Shown here: one piece after another, positions 8,420 through 16,650 of the stretch | Numbering within the stretch: position 1 is the stretch's first letter | Layout of the letters: each line of letters starts with the position of its first letter | Source: Bacteroidales bacterium | GTDB taxonomy: Bacteria; Bacteroidota; Bacteroidia; Bacteroidales; F082 | Assembly (NCBI GenBank): GCA_016284305.1 | Contig: JAEEON010000054.1 | Coordinates: 1 to 43,782, forward strand | Direction of reading: 5' to 3' | Length of the DNA stretch: 43,782 bases | Program-made: the position numbers and the translations under genes | The notes under the pieces: model-generated | Told to the model about the DNA's origin: nothing | Databases searched by the model: none | What the model saw: only the letters and a program-made list of their open reading frames with translations

Positions 8420-9547
8420 TTATTGACGGTTATCAAGGAAACGCATGAGCATCTCTTTGTTTTGAATCGGTGTAGAGGTAGGACGTCCCAAGTCCTTACG
8501 GTTGCCTTTTCTCACCATCACTTCAATCAGGCGAAGTCCTTCTTTGGCAGGGTCCAACACTTGGGCGAGTTGTGCTTTGGTCCTCACGCTACACACCTCG
8601 TCATAGCGCAGGGCTTTGGCAACGCTCACCAAGTCGATTTGATGACCAACGGTAGGTTGACCTCCTACACTGTCATGGGCGCCGTTGTTAAACACGACAT
8701 GGACATAGTTTTGGGGATGTTTGCTACCCACGATAGCCATGTTACCCATATGCATGATGGAGGCTCCATCGCCATCAAAACAATAGACTTTGCGTTCCGG
8801 ATGCTGCAAGGCGATTCCCAAGGCAATCATGGAGGCGTGTCCCATGGATCCCACGGTCAAGAAATCACGTTCATGCGCCTGTCCCATTGCGGTACGATAT
8901 TCGAACAACTCGCGACTAATCATCCCCGTTGTACTGACCACGGCGGCATCGTTGGGGAGGCTGGCGGCAACCATTTGAATCGCCTCTTCCCTACTCATCT
9001 CAAACTCGTCCCTTATTATATTCTGAAGCGTATAGCTCTCGAAGGTGTCTTTTTCCACGACCAAGGCGAAAGCCTCGCCCGTATCATGGATGTTTGTCAT
9101 CGCTTTGTCAATCTGCCGTTGAGCCACCTCTTCTTCTTTGCTGAGCACCTCATAGTTGATTCCCAAAACGTTTAGGAGTCCCGTAGTGATTTTACCTTGT
9201 TTCACATGCTGGGGCTCATCGTGGACGCCAGGACGGCCACGCCAACCGATCAGGAGAAGCACTGGAATATGATACACCTCCTTGTCGGTGAGTGAGGCAA
9301 GTGGATTGACGGCGTTGCCCTCGCCCGAGTTCTGCATATAGACGCATCCGACCTTGCCCGTAGCCAAATGATAGCCAGCGGCCAAGGCCACGGCACCTCC
9401 CTCATTGGCGGCGATGATGTTATGCTCGGGGTCGAGATGATCCGCGATATAGGCACAAACACTTTTCAAGAGGGAATCCGGAACGCCCGTGAAGAAGTCC
9501 ACTCCATGAGCGCTCAACTGATCGATAAAAAAACTTGGACGCAGCAT
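8420..9547 (-). CDS. Phosphonopyruvate decarboxylase (Ppd/AepY/Fom2 type)
   Basis: The 375-residue thiamine-diphosphate enzyme decarboxylates phosphonopyruvate to phosphonoacetaldehyde, the irreversible step that pulls the unfavourable PEP mutase reaction forward. The N-terminal Pyr domain starts GVDFFTGVPDSLLK (15-28) and carries the conserved cofactor-activating glutamate in AANEGGAVALAAGYH (Glu49). YMQNSGEGNAVNPLASL (70-86) and GWRGRPGVHDEPQH (101-114) are hallmarks of the Ppd branch. The C-terminal PP domain has the metal-binding DGDG (258-261) with Asn287/288 completing the ThDP motif. The length is normal for a single-chain Ppd. It starts 2 bases after the PEP mutase stop. Confident from sequence and neighbourhood together. 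Confidence 0.93.
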   Translation of the reverse strand: MLRPSFFIDQLSAHGVDFFTGVPDSLLKSVCAYIADHLDPEHNIIAANEGGAVALAAGYHLATGKVGCVYMQNSGEGNAVNPLASLTDKEVYHIPVLLLIGWRGRPGVHDEPQHVKQGKITTGLLNVLGINYEVLSKEEEVAQRQIDKAMTNIHDTGEAFALVVEKDTFESYTLQNIIRDEFEMSREEAIQMVAASLPNDAAVVSTTGMISRELFEYRTAMGQAHERDFLTVGSMGHASMIALGIALQHPERKVYCFDGDGASIMHMGNMAIVGSKHPQNYVHVVFNNGAHDSVGGQPTVGHQIDLVSVAKALRYDEVCSVRTKAQLAQVLDPAKEGLRLIEVMVRKGNRKDLGRPTSTPIQNKEMLMRFLDNRQ

Positions 9548-9549
9548 GG

Positions 9550-10860
9550 TTAGTTCTTTTTTGTTCCAGGGATGAGTTCAAGGATCTCTTTGATGGGCAT
9601 GCAGTAGTCCTGCGAGGCTTCCAGACTACGTTGATGTTCCAGGATGGATTTCGCGCAATTCACCATGGCCGGATAAGCACTCCGGAGCAGATGGTTGGCG
9701 TAGATGACCACATTGATGCCCCATTGCGCCAACTCGTCTTCAGTAAATTGGTTATAGGTGGTGGGGACGGCGACAAGCGGTGTTGTCGTGTTTTTCTCGC
9801 GAAAGCGCAGGCAGAACTCCTTGATATCCATGCCGTCCTTGTTCTTGCTGTGAATCATCACCCCGTCAGCACCAGCATCGACGTAAGCAAAAGCGCGTTC
9901 CAAGGCGTCTTCCACGGGTTTTCCTGCAATGAGCGATTCCACTCGGGCAATGACCATGAAATCATCGGTGATTTGCGCATTCTTTCCCGCCTTGATCTTC
10001 GAGCAGAAATCCTCTATGGTAGCTTGTTTTTGGATGGCGTCAACACCAAACAGCGAGTTTTGCTTCAGGCCCACCTTATCCTCGATGATGACTGCAGAGA
10101 TACCCAGTCGTTCCAAGGTACGCACCGTGAAGACGAAATGCTCGTTTTTTCCACCGGTGTCGCCATCGAAGATCACTGGTTTTGTTGTGACCTCGAGGGC
10201 ATCGTTCAGGTCATGCAAACGATTTGTGATGTCAACCGCCTCAATGTCAGGCTTGCCTTTCGACGTGGAGTCAGTCAGCGAGCTGGCCCACATGCCATCG
10301 AATTCCTGTTTGATACCGTTCACCATCACTGAAGTGTTCTCGATGATCAGTCCGGTCAGTCCATTATGCGACTCCAAGATACGGACCACCTTCTTTGCAT
10401 TGATCAACCGGCGCAGTCTTTTAAGGCGAATGTCCGGTGTGGTTCCGATTTCCTTGATATGTTGATTCATCGCCGTGGAAGAGATTCCCTGAGTGTAGGG
10501 GATATCAATCACCTTGCCTCCCCATTCCGCCATGGTCTCGATGATACGTTGACGGGTCTTGGCTTGTACTCCAACCAGCCAATCATCACCGTGGACCACA
10601 TAATCCGGGCGAAGTTTCAGCAGATTCGGGACATAGTCCAACGTAGTTTGGGGAATGACACGGTCCACCCCTTTGATGTTTGAAACAATTTCGGCACGTT
10701 GCTCATAGGTCAGATAAGGCAAGCGTTTGTAGCTGGCAACTGCAGCGTCAGTCAAGACGCCCACCGTAACGGAGCCTAATTTAGCAGCTTCTTTGATGAT
10801 GTTAAGATGTCCAGGATGTATCATGTCGGCACTCATTCCGACGTAAACCAATTTCTGCAT
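9550..10860 (-). CDS. Cytidylyltransferase-PEP mutase fusion (Fom1-like)
   Basis: The 436-residue protein joins two enzymes. Residues 1 to about 140 are a cytidylyltransferase-fold domain with all its usual motifs: HPGH (15-18), [14 protein letters not shown] (46-59), HGDDW (90-94) and the ISST loop (126-129). From about 146 on is a PEP mutase of the isocitrate-lyase superfamily, with WASSLTDS (191-198), FDGDTGG (231-237) and the diagnostic [10 protein letters not shown] (260-269, consensus EDKxxxxxNS). PEP mutase makes the C-P bond of phosphonopyruvate. In Streptomyces Fom1 the same domain order is known and the first domain cytidylylates 2-hydroxyethylphosphonate; I infer the same here. It is the first of four tightly packed genes and has its own candidate promoters. 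Without the N-terminal domain it would be a standard AepX. Confidence 0.93.
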   Translation of the reverse strand: MQKLVYVGMSADMIHPGHLNIIKEAAKLGSVTVGVLTDAAVASYKRLPYLTYEQRAEIVSNIKGVDRVIPQTTLDYVPNLLKLRPDYVVHGDDWLVGVQAKTRQRIIETMAEWGGKVIDIPYTQGISSTAMNQHIKEIGTTPDIRLKRLRRLINAKKVVRILESHNGLTGLIIENTSVMVNGIKQEFDGMWASSLTDSTSKGKPDIEAVDITNRLHDLNDALEVTTKPVIFDGDTGGKNEHFVFTVRTLERLGISAVIIEDKVGLKQNSLFGVDAIQKQATIEDFCSKIKAGKNAQITDDFMVIARVESLIAGKPVEDALERAFAYVDAGADGVMIHSKNKDGMDIKEFCLRFREKNTTTPLVAVPTTYNQFTEDELAQWGINVVIYANHLLRSAYPAMVNCAKSILEHQRSLEASQDYCMPIKEILELIPGTKKN

Positions 10861-10868
10861 AGTTCATT

Positions 10869-10892
10869 CAAAAATAAACAGGTGCAAAGATA
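10869..10892 (-). promoter_or_regulatory. Two tandem -7 boxes before the phosphonate genes
   Basis: The 63-base gap between the flippase stop and the PEP-mutase ATG holds two perfect TAnnTTTG matches on the minus strand: TATCTTTG (10892-10885) and TATTTTTG (10876-10869). The upstream box would give a leader of about 18 nt; the downstream box would start transcription almost at the ATG. No -33 TTTG lies at the best distance (nearest at 10920-10917, 24 bases upstream of the first box). They suggest the four phosphonate genes can be transcribed separately from the flippase. Confidence 0.5.
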
Positions 10893-10923
10893 CATCTTTT
10901 TCCACGAACTATCGTTCAAAAAG

Positions 10924-12444
10924 TCAGGCAAACCATCCTTTTATCCGGTCAATGATGTCGTTTACCGATTGTGACACCTTGATTTTATAAAGCACTGTCA
11001 TCCCAAGGGTGGCAAAAAGCACTGATTTGAGCAACGCATTGATGGCCAAACCAAACACCGGCTTTGCGAAGAGATTGCTAAACCAAGGGGTGAGCCACGT
11101 CGTCCAAGCCATGTCAAGGGCAAACAGCACCAAGACGATGGCTGCCACGACGAGTTGTTTTTTCGACAAGGCGAAGACACCCACCTTCCACTTGATGAAG
11201 GCCAACAAGAAGATGAAGTAAACCAGATAGGAAAGCACATTGGCCAGAGCCGCCCCGTTGATGTTCCACATCGGGATGAACCAGCGGTTCAGAAGGATGG
11301 AAAGAACAGCGAGGAAGACGGTAAATCCCAGCGAGTAATAGTAATATTTCGAATAACTGAGTGCCGTCAATGAAACGTCGAGCGTGGAATACACCAGTCG
11401 TCCGATGGCGAGGATCAGCACTGCCCATTTGCCCAAGCGATAGATGTCGCCATTGGGAAGCAAGTCGAACAGGAAGTCGATGTTGATCCATATCAGGAAG
11501 AGGACAAACAGCCCGACGATGAATTGGTGCAACGAGACCGTCTTACACAAGGCATCCGCCTTTGCCAAGTCGTGATGCGCCATGGCCTCTGAGACGTGAG
11601 GTCTTGAGATGGCTCCCAAAGAGCGGTAAGGCATCTCTACCAAAGCGGCGATGTTGGTGGCGATGGCAAAGACGCCAGCCAGATAGAAGCCTTGCATACC
11701 TGCCAACAAGAACTTGCTCAGCATGGGAATGGCCGTGCCAGCTACGGCAGCGGCGACCATAAACAAGGTATAGAAAAGAAAGTCGCGACGGAGCTGCTTG
11801 GTGACAAAACTACGGTCAATCCGGAAAGAGACCCGTTTCAGTGATAGCAAGTAAACGATGTTGATCAATGTGGCCAAGCCATAGAAGATGCAGAATCCCA
11901 AGATGACGCCATCAAAGTCAATAAGATGATAATAGTACAAAAGATATACCACAAGGGTAGCCACCCTCAGCCCCACCTCGCGCACGAACTTGGGCAAAAC
12001 GATTCGGAGCAACAAGTTGCTATTGGTCTCGAAGACGGTGATATACAGCAGGAAAAAAGCCAAGGGGATGACGACATTGACATAATTGCCAAAGAGTGAG
12101 GAGTCACTAGAGAAAAACTCGACAATGGCGTCTTTGAACAAGAAAAACAGGGCAAGGAAGAGGGCGAAGCCTATGAGCGGCACGAGAAGGGTCCATCCAA
12201 AGAAGCCATGGTCGCGCGTCTGCTCATCCTTGAAAAAAGGATAATAGCGCATGGCTGAAGAGGAGGTGCCCAACTGCGAAAGACCGGCAAAGAGGATGGA
12301 GCATTGCAACAACACGTCGATCAAGCCAATCTGGTCCGGCTCAAGCGCTTTGGTTTGGATGAAGAAGGTGGTGACGATGCCCACAACCACCCCGATGTAG
12401 GTGGCGATGGTGCCTTTGATGCTCTGACGTGCTACAATACCCAT
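10924..12444 (-). CDS. Polysaccharide/oligosaccharide flippase (Wzx-like, MOP superfamily)
   Basis: The 506-residue integral membrane protein has the N-terminal pattern of polysaccharide exporters (GIVARQSIKGTIATYIGVVVG, then an extended first loop ending in Gly-Leu) and about 14 hydrophobic helices across its length. A Wzx-type protein turns undecaprenyl-linked glycan units across the inner membrane. The ATG at 12444 (MGIVARQS) is chosen over an upstream TTG at 12450. It begins 9 bases after the YihY stop and lies 63 bases before the PEP mutase gene, so it may be co-transcribed with both. A flippase next to glycosyltransferases and LicD indicates a lipid-linked surface-glycan pathway. The exact substrate is unknown. 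Confidence 0.85.
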   Translation of the reverse strand: MGIVARQSIKGTIATYIGVVVGIVTTFFIQTKALEPDQIGLIDVLLQCSILFAGLSQLGTSSSAMRYYPFFKDEQTRDHGFFGWTLLVPLIGFALFLALFFLFKDAIVEFFSSDSSLFGNYVNVVIPLAFFLLYITVFETNSNLLLRIVLPKFVREVGLRVATLVVYLLYYYHLIDFDGVILGFCIFYGLATLINIVYLLSLKRVSFRIDRSFVTKQLRRDFLFYTLFMVAAAVAGTAIPMLSKFLLAGMQGFYLAGVFAIATNIAALVEMPYRSLGAISRPHVSEAMAHHDLAKADALCKTVSLHQFIVGLFVLFLIWINIDFLFDLLPNGDIYRLGKWAVLILAIGRLVYSTLDVSLTALSYSKYYYYSLGFTVFLAVLSILLNRWFIPMWNINGAALANVLSYLVYFIFLLAFIKWKVGVFALSKKQLVVAAIVLVLFALDMAWTTWLTPWFSNLFAKPVFGLAINALLKSVLFATLGMTVLYKIKVSQSVNDIIDRIKGWFA

Positions 12445-12453
12445 GACCAACGT

Positions 12454-13785
12454 TTACGCCTGTTCGGCCTCTTTCTTAAGTTCCTGTGCGAGACGCACAT
12501 CCACGCTATCTTGGTCGGCACTCTTCAGTTCACGTTCCACATAGTTGCGATAAGCAGTGATAATCAGCTCGCTATCCTTGTTATCCTCCTCAAGTCGATC
12601 GATGATGATTTGCCGGTCGTCGATTTCCTTTTGCAGATGTGTGATCTTCTTCTTTCGGTTCTCGATGGCGGCCTCATGGGTATGGATGCTTTTGCTCAGC
12701 GCCTCGATGACAATCTGTTTGCGGCGGCTGTTGTCTTCACCGGCACTCAGTTTCAAGGAGGCCCTTCGGATGCCTGAGTTCAAATCATTGCCAGCGAGAA
12801 TCAAGATGGAGACCACCCAGATCCAGAGCATGAGGATGATGAGCGTTCCGATGGAACCGTACAACACGTTGTAGCGCGAGAAGTTGGAGATATAGGTGTT
12901 GAAGCCCACGGTACCCAGCACGAAGAGAGTGGTTGCCAGGATGGAACCCGGACTGAAAATCACAAACTCACGATACTTCTTTCCGTTCCGACGGGGACGT
13001 CTGTATTCCTTCCGGTAATGTTCATCGAAACGCACGTTGCCGAAATAATACAATAAAGAGACGGCAAAGCAAAGGGCAAAGATGCCGATCACCCATCTGA
13101 GGATGCTGAAGAGAATGAAGACGAATGAGCCATTGGTAAGGATCTCGCTGACCACCAAATATTTCAGAACCCTGCCACCCATGGAGATCAACAGGATGGA
13201 GACGACGATCAGGATGCCGAGGATGATCAACATCACGAGGGCGAACACGCGTTGGATGATCCAGTCTTGTACGCTCATCTCTTTCGACGAAACGTAGCTG
13301 GCATACACATTACGGAAGCCGTTAAAGAAGGCCACCACGCCGCCTGAGCCGAAGATCAAGCAGAGGAAAATACTCAAGGAGAGCAATCCGTCGTGGGGTT
13401 GGTTCATAATGCCGTCGATGGTCTCTCTCACGAAGTCGAGGGTCCCCGAGGGGAGCAGGAAGTCGCTGATGGCCATCATCACTCTTTCGTAGAGATGCGG
13501 GATGGGGATGTAGGGAATCAGTGTGAAGAAGAAGAGGATCAGCGGGAACAGGGCTACGAAGAAGTTGAAGGCCACTCCTGCGGCACGATCAAGGGTACGG
13601 CCCTTGGTGAAAAGTTTGAGGAAGTCGGTCAGCACGGTAAAGAGAGGCAACTTGGTTCCAGGGAAATGCACCAATTTCAAGATGTTGTCGTCTTTGGCAT
13701 ACCAATTCTTCAGTGCCGTGAACTGTTTCTTGAACCACGTCGCCAGTCTGCCTGGCTCTTTGTTTTCTTTGCTTTCTTTCGACAT
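12454..13785 (-). CDS. YihY/UPF0761-family inner-membrane protein with C-terminal coiled coil
   Basis: The 443-residue protein belongs to the YihY/BrkB family, formerly mislabelled RNase BN. The RAAGVAFNFFVALFPLILFF segment (about 67-86), GSGGVVAFFNGFRNVY near 145-160 and SPGSILATTLF (near 278-288) are characteristic, and about six membrane helices are seen. It is much longer than E. coli YihY (290 residues): after the last helix (LWIWVVSILILAGNDLN, near 325-341) a charged tail from about 355 to 443 looks like a coiled coil, rich in Glu, Lys, Arg and Asp. Its molecular function is unknown. The flippase begins 9 bases after its stop, so it heads that operon. Divergent promoters separate it from rseC. 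Confidence 0.85.
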   Translation of the reverse strand: MSKESKENKEPGRLATWFKKQFTALKNWYAKDDNILKLVHFPGTKLPLFTVLTDFLKLFTKGRTLDRAAGVAFNFFVALFPLILFFFTLIPYIPIPHLYERVMMAISDFLLPSGTLDFVRETIDGIMNQPHDGLLSLSIFLCLIFGSGGVVAFFNGFRNVYASYVSSKEMSVQDWIIQRVFALVMLIILGILIVVSILLISMGGRVLKYLVVSEILTNGSFVFILFSILRWVIGIFALCFAVSLLYYFGNVRFDEHYRKEYRRPRRNGKKYREFVIFSPGSILATTLFVLGTVGFNTYISNFSRYNVLYGSIGTLIILMLWIWVVSILILAGNDLNSGIRRASLKLSAGEDNSRRKQIVIEALSKSIHTHEAAIENRKKKITHLQKEIDDRQIIIDRLEEDNKDSELIITAYRNYVERELKSADQDSVDVRLAQELKKEAEQA

Positions 13786-13801
13786 TTAACCAATATAATG
13801 A

Positions 13802-13830
13802 TTTGCAAAAATAAAAAAAAAGTAACTTTG
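13802..13830. promoter_or_regulatory. Overlapping divergent promoters of yihY and rseC
   Basis: In the 63-base gap the plus strand has TAACTTTG (13823-13830) with TTTG at 13802-13805 (17 bases apart, a little short), pointing to rseC. The minus strand has TATTTTTG (13813-13806) pointing to yihY. Both -7 boxes match TAnnTTTG exactly and the two promoters interleave, so the two directions may compete. Both predicted leaders are only about 13-15 nt. Confidence 0.55.
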
Positions 13831-13848
13831 CCAATAAAAATTCGAGTC

Positions 13849-14262
13849 ATGAAGGAAGAAACCATCGCCCACGAGGGGGTCATCACGAAAATCACCGACG
13901 AGGAGCTCGAGGTGAAGATTGTCTCCTTGAGTGCTTGTGCCGCATGTCACGCCAAGAGTGCCTGTACGATGAGCGACAAAGCTGAGAAGCTACTCACGAT
14001 ACCCCGTCCAGAGGGCAAGGAGTTCCATATGTTCCAAAAGGTGAATGTGATCATGAGTGTCGGGCAGGGCAACCGTGCCGCCATATTGGCTTATCTGATT
14101 CCCATCGTATTGCTTTTGGCGGTATTGTTCATTTGTCTGGGATTAGGCTTGAACGAAGGGATTTCGGCCTTGATTAGCATCGTTGCGCTAGTTCCCTATT
14201 ACATAGTACTTTACTTGCGACGCGACAAATTGAAAAAGCGTTTTGAATACCTAATTGAGTAA
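13849..14262 (+). CDS. rseC: RseC/MucC-family protein preceding the Rnf operon
   Basis: The 137-residue protein starts at the ATG at 13849 (MKEETIAHEGVI); an open frame extends much further upstream but only as antisense to yihY. It has the RseC layout: a short cytoplasmic beta domain beginning GVITKITDEE, a cysteine cluster (SACAACHAKSACTM, near 27-40), then two adjacent membrane helices (about 77-98 and 102-120) and a basic tail (RRDKLKKRF). In E. coli RseC works with the Rsx (Rnf) complex to reduce SoxR and touches RseB/RseA signalling; here it sits 88 bases before rnfB on the same strand, a linkage seen in many Bacteroidetes. The role is probably tied to Rnf assembly or redox function; the cysteine cluster may bind a metal or FeS centre. 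Confidence 0.85.
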   Translation: MKEETIAHEGVITKITDEELEVKIVSLSACAACHAKSACTMSDKAEKLLTIPRPEGKEFHMFQKVNVIMSVGQGNRAAILAYLIPIVLLLAVLFICLGLGLNEGISALISIVALVPYYIVLYLRRDKLKKRFEYLIE

Positions 14263-14277
14263 AAAACGAAAAAAATC

Positions 14278-14309
14278 TTTGGCGGAAAAATTGAGATTGA
14301 TTATTTTTG
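14278..14309 (+). promoter_or_regulatory. Rnf operon promoter
   Basis: A TTTG at 14278-14281 and a TATTTTTG at 14302-14309 are separated by 20 bases, which is the textbook Bacteroidetes sigma-A promoter (TTTG, 19-21 bases, TAnnTTTG). Transcription would start near 14316, giving an rnfB leader of about 35 nt. It is the clearest promoter in the window. Confidence 0.7.
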
Positions 14310-14350
14310 CAAGTTACAAAAATTGAAATCTAACTCAAAATTTTCCACAA

Positions 14351-15268
14351 ATGAGTAACATTTTACTTATTTCATTGATCGTACTTGGTGTTCTCGGAGC
14401 TGTGCTCTCGGTGATTCTTTACATCGTCGCCCAGAAGTTCAAGGTTGAGGAGAACCCCATGATTGACGAGGTAGAGGCTTGTCTTCCAGGGGCTAACTGC
14501 GGTGGCTGCGGTTTTGCTGGCTGCCGTGCCTTGGCCGAGGCTTGCGTAAAGCAGGCTTCAGAGAAAGGCAACCTCGAAGGCCTCGCCTGCCCTGGTACCG
14601 ACATGGGCAAGATTGCTGGCCTGTTAGGCCTCACTGCTGGCACCTTCGAGCCGAAGATTGCCGTAGTGCGCTGTAATGGCAGTTGCCAGAACTCGCCTTC
14701 GAAAGTGCATTACGAAGGTGCTGACATCTGTGCTTTCGCCACCACGCTATATGCTGGTGAAGGCGGCTGTTCCAAGGGCTGTTTGGGCCTTGGCGACTGC
14801 GTAAAGAAGTGCAACTTCGGCGCCCTGCACATCGACAAGGAGACTGGCTTGCCCGTCGTTGACCCTGACAAGTGCGTAGGCTGCGGTGTTTGTGCCAAGA
14901 CCTGCCCCAGAGGCATCATCGAGATCCGTCCCCGTGGCAAGAAAGACCGCCGCGTGTATGTGTGTTGCTCCAACACCGACAAAGGCGCCTTGGTCATCAA
15001 GAACTGCTCTGTGGGCTGCATCGGATGCCAGAAGTGCTTGAAGGAATGTCCTTTCGAGGCCATCGAGATGAAGGGCAACCTAGCCTACATCGACCCGGCC
15101 AAGTGCAAGGCATGCGGCAAGTGCTTCGACGTATGTCCTCGCGGCACCATCCACGCCGTCAACTTCCCACCTCGCAAGCCTAAGGCCGATCCATCCACCG
15201 AAGCTCAAGGAGCCGCTCCGGCTCAAGAAGCTCCGAAAGTCAAACAAGAAATACCCGTTACCGCATGA
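14351..15268 (+). CDS. rnfB: Rnf complex iron-sulfur subunit RnfB
   Basis: The 305-residue RnfB takes electrons from ferredoxin into the membrane-bound Rnf complex, which couples ferredoxin:NAD oxidoreduction to Na+ or H+ transport. It has one N-terminal membrane helix (about 4-27), the RnfB-specific Fe4S4 motif CLPGANCGGCGFAGC (44-58, with Cys80 further on), a cysteine-rich segment at 140-154, and three ferredoxin-type CxxCxxCxxxCP motifs starting at Cys175, Cys223 and Cys252. The Ala/Pro/Lys-rich tail after about 270 is probably unstructured. The length is near that of clostridial and Bacteroidetes RnfB and well above the short E. coli RsxB. Its stop overlaps the rnfC start by 4 bases. Confidence 0.97.
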   Translation: MSNILLISLIVLGVLGAVLSVILYIVAQKFKVEENPMIDEVEACLPGANCGGCGFAGCRALAEACVKQASEKGNLEGLACPGTDMGKIAGLLGLTAGTFEPKIAVVRCNGSCQNSPSKVHYEGADICAFATTLYAGEGGCSKGCLGLGDCVKKCNFGALHIDKETGLPVVDPDKCVGCGVCAKTCPRGIIEIRPRGKKDRRVYVCCSNTDKGALVIKNCSVGCIGCQKCLKECPFEAIEMKGNLAYIDPAKCKACGKCFDVCPRGTIHAVNFPPRKPKADPSTEAQGAAPAQEAPKVKQEIPVTA

Positions 15269-16620
15269 ATCCCATAAAGACTTTCAAGAAGGGCGGGGTG
15301 CATCCGGAAGAAAACAAGTTCTCCGCCAACCAGCCCATACAAGACTTCCCGATGCCCAAGCAAATCATCGTCCCCCTGGGACAATGTCTTGGCGCACCGG
15401 CTGAATGCATCGTCAACAAAGGCGACCGCGTGCTCACCGGCCAACTCATCGGCACCGCCAAAGGCTTCGTCTCGGCCAACGTCCACTCCCCCGCCACCGG
15501 CACCGTTGCCAAGGTGGACGTGGTGATGGACCACACCGGCTACTACAAGCCTGCCGTATTCATCAATGTCGAGGAGAAAGACGAATGGGCCGAAGGCATC
15601 ATCGTCACTGACGAACTCCTCACCGACATCAAGTTGGATGGCAAGGCCATCATCGACAAGGTGAAGGAATGCGGCATCGTCGGCATGGGCGGCGCTACCT
15701 TCCCCACCCACGTCAAACTCATGGTGCCTGAAGGCAAAAAAGCCGAATACATTATTATTAATGCGGCCGAATGCGAGCCTTACCTGACCTGCGACTACCG
15801 GCTGCTACTCGAGAAGACCCAAGAGTTCCTCATGGGCGTCAAGATCTTGATGAAGTCCGTCGGCACCGACAAAGGCATCATCGGCATCGAGACCAACAAG
15901 ATGACCGCTATCGAGCTGTTGGACAAGACCATCAACGAGCATCGCGACCTTTACGCAGGCATCGAGGTGCAACCTCTGAAGACCAAATACCCACAAGGCG
16001 GTGAGAAGCAAATCATCAAGGCCATCACTGGCCGCGAGGTTCCCTCGGGCAAGTTGCCCATCGAGACCGGTTGCGTGGTGGTCAACGTGGCTTCCACCTT
16101 TGCCGTCTATGAAGCGGTGCAAAAGAACAAGCCTTTGATTGAGCGTATCGTCACCGTCACTGGCAAGTCGGTCAAGAATCCGTCGAACTTCCGTGTGCGT
16201 TTCGGCACCCCTGCCAATCTGCTCATCGACGCTGCTGGCGGACTGCCCGAAGACATCACCGACGTCATCAACGGTGGCCCTATGATGGGCAAATCCGTAT
16301 CGGTCACCGACTTCCCCTGCATGAAAGGCACCTCAGGCATCCTGCTGATGACCCTTCGGGAAGCCCAAGACCGTCGTCAGACCAACTGCATCCGTTGCGC
16401 ACGTTGCGCCATCGCCTGCCCGATGGGCTTGCAACCTTTCCTGCTCCACAAGATCGCCAAACACAACGACTTCGAAGCGACGGAGAAGAACCACATCATG
16501 GACTGCATCGAATGCGGCTCCTGCGAGTTCACCTGCCCGGCCAACATACCGCTCTTGGATTACATCCGTTACGGCAAAGCCAAGACGGGGGCAATCATTA
16601 GGGCTAGAAACCAGAAGTAA
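15265..16620 (+). CDS. rnfC: Rnf complex NADH-binding subunit RnfC
   Basis: The 451-residue peripheral subunit binds NAD(H) and FMN and passes electrons to RnfB and the membrane part. The N-terminal GVHPEENK (11-18) is the classic RnfC opening, followed by a lipoyl-like beta domain (LGQCLGAPAECIV). GMGGATFPTHVKL (near 137-149) is the glycine-rich nucleotide/FMN-binding segment shared with complex I NuoF. Two ferredoxin motifs follow, at Cys375/378/381/385 and Cys414/417/420/424. Length is that of the compact RnfC form without the long E. coli RsxC tail. It overlaps rnfB by 4 bases; the 30-base gap to rnfD is filled by heptamer repeats. Confidence 0.97.
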   Translation: MNPIKTFKKGGVHPEENKFSANQPIQDFPMPKQIIVPLGQCLGAPAECIVNKGDRVLTGQLIGTAKGFVSANVHSPATGTVAKVDVVMDHTGYYKPAVFINVEEKDEWAEGIIVTDELLTDIKLDGKAIIDKVKECGIVGMGGATFPTHVKLMVPEGKKAEYIIINAAECEPYLTCDYRLLLEKTQEFLMGVKILMKSVGTDKGIIGIETNKMTAIELLDKTINEHRDLYAGIEVQPLKTKYPQGGEKQIIKAITGREVPSGKLPIETGCVVVNVASTFAVYEAVQKNKPLIERIVTVTGKSVKNPSNFRVRFGTPANLLIDAAGGLPEDITDVINGGPMMGKSVSVTDFPCMKGTSGILLMTLREAQDRRQTNCIRCARCAIACPMGLQPFLLHKIAKHNDFEATEKNHIMDCIECGSCEFTCPANIPLLDYIRYGKAKTGAIIRARNQK

Positions 16621-16646
16621 TTTAGAATTTACAATTTAGAATTTAG
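16619..16646 (+). repeat. Four tandem 7-bp units AATTTAG before rnfD
   Basis: Four back-to-back heptamers occupy nearly the whole rnfC-rnfD gap: AATTTAG, AATTTAC, AATTTAG, AATTTAG. The first unit starts in the rnfC stop codon and the last ends 4 bases before the rnfD ATG. The period equals that of the repeats at 19430 and 43583, although the unit sequence differs. Confidence 0.85.
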
Positions 16647-16650
16647 AGAT

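Noticed and set aside
7919..9175. Open frame of 418 codons on the plus strand
   Set aside because: It lies wholly antisense to the phosphonopyruvate decarboxylase and reductase genes, which have clear motifs, and its own translation resembles no protein family.
6636..10860. A fosfomycin biosynthesis cluster
   Set aside because: Only the early steps resemble fosfomycin biosynthesis. The methylation, epoxidation and resistance genes (Fom3, Fom4, FomA, FomB types) are absent and a LicD gene takes their place.
9550..10860. 2-methylisocitrate lyase or oxaloacetate hydrolase instead of PEP mutase
   Set aside because: The EDKxxxxxNS motif is complete and the decarboxylase gene is next door, both specific for PEP mutase.
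13393..13848. Long upstream extension of rseC
   Set aside because: The extension is antisense to yihY; RseC proteins start at the ATG at 13849 and a promoter box lies just before it.
16619..16646. CRISPR repeats at the heptamer arrays
   Set aside because: Units are 7 bases, contiguous and without spacers, and no cas gene is present.
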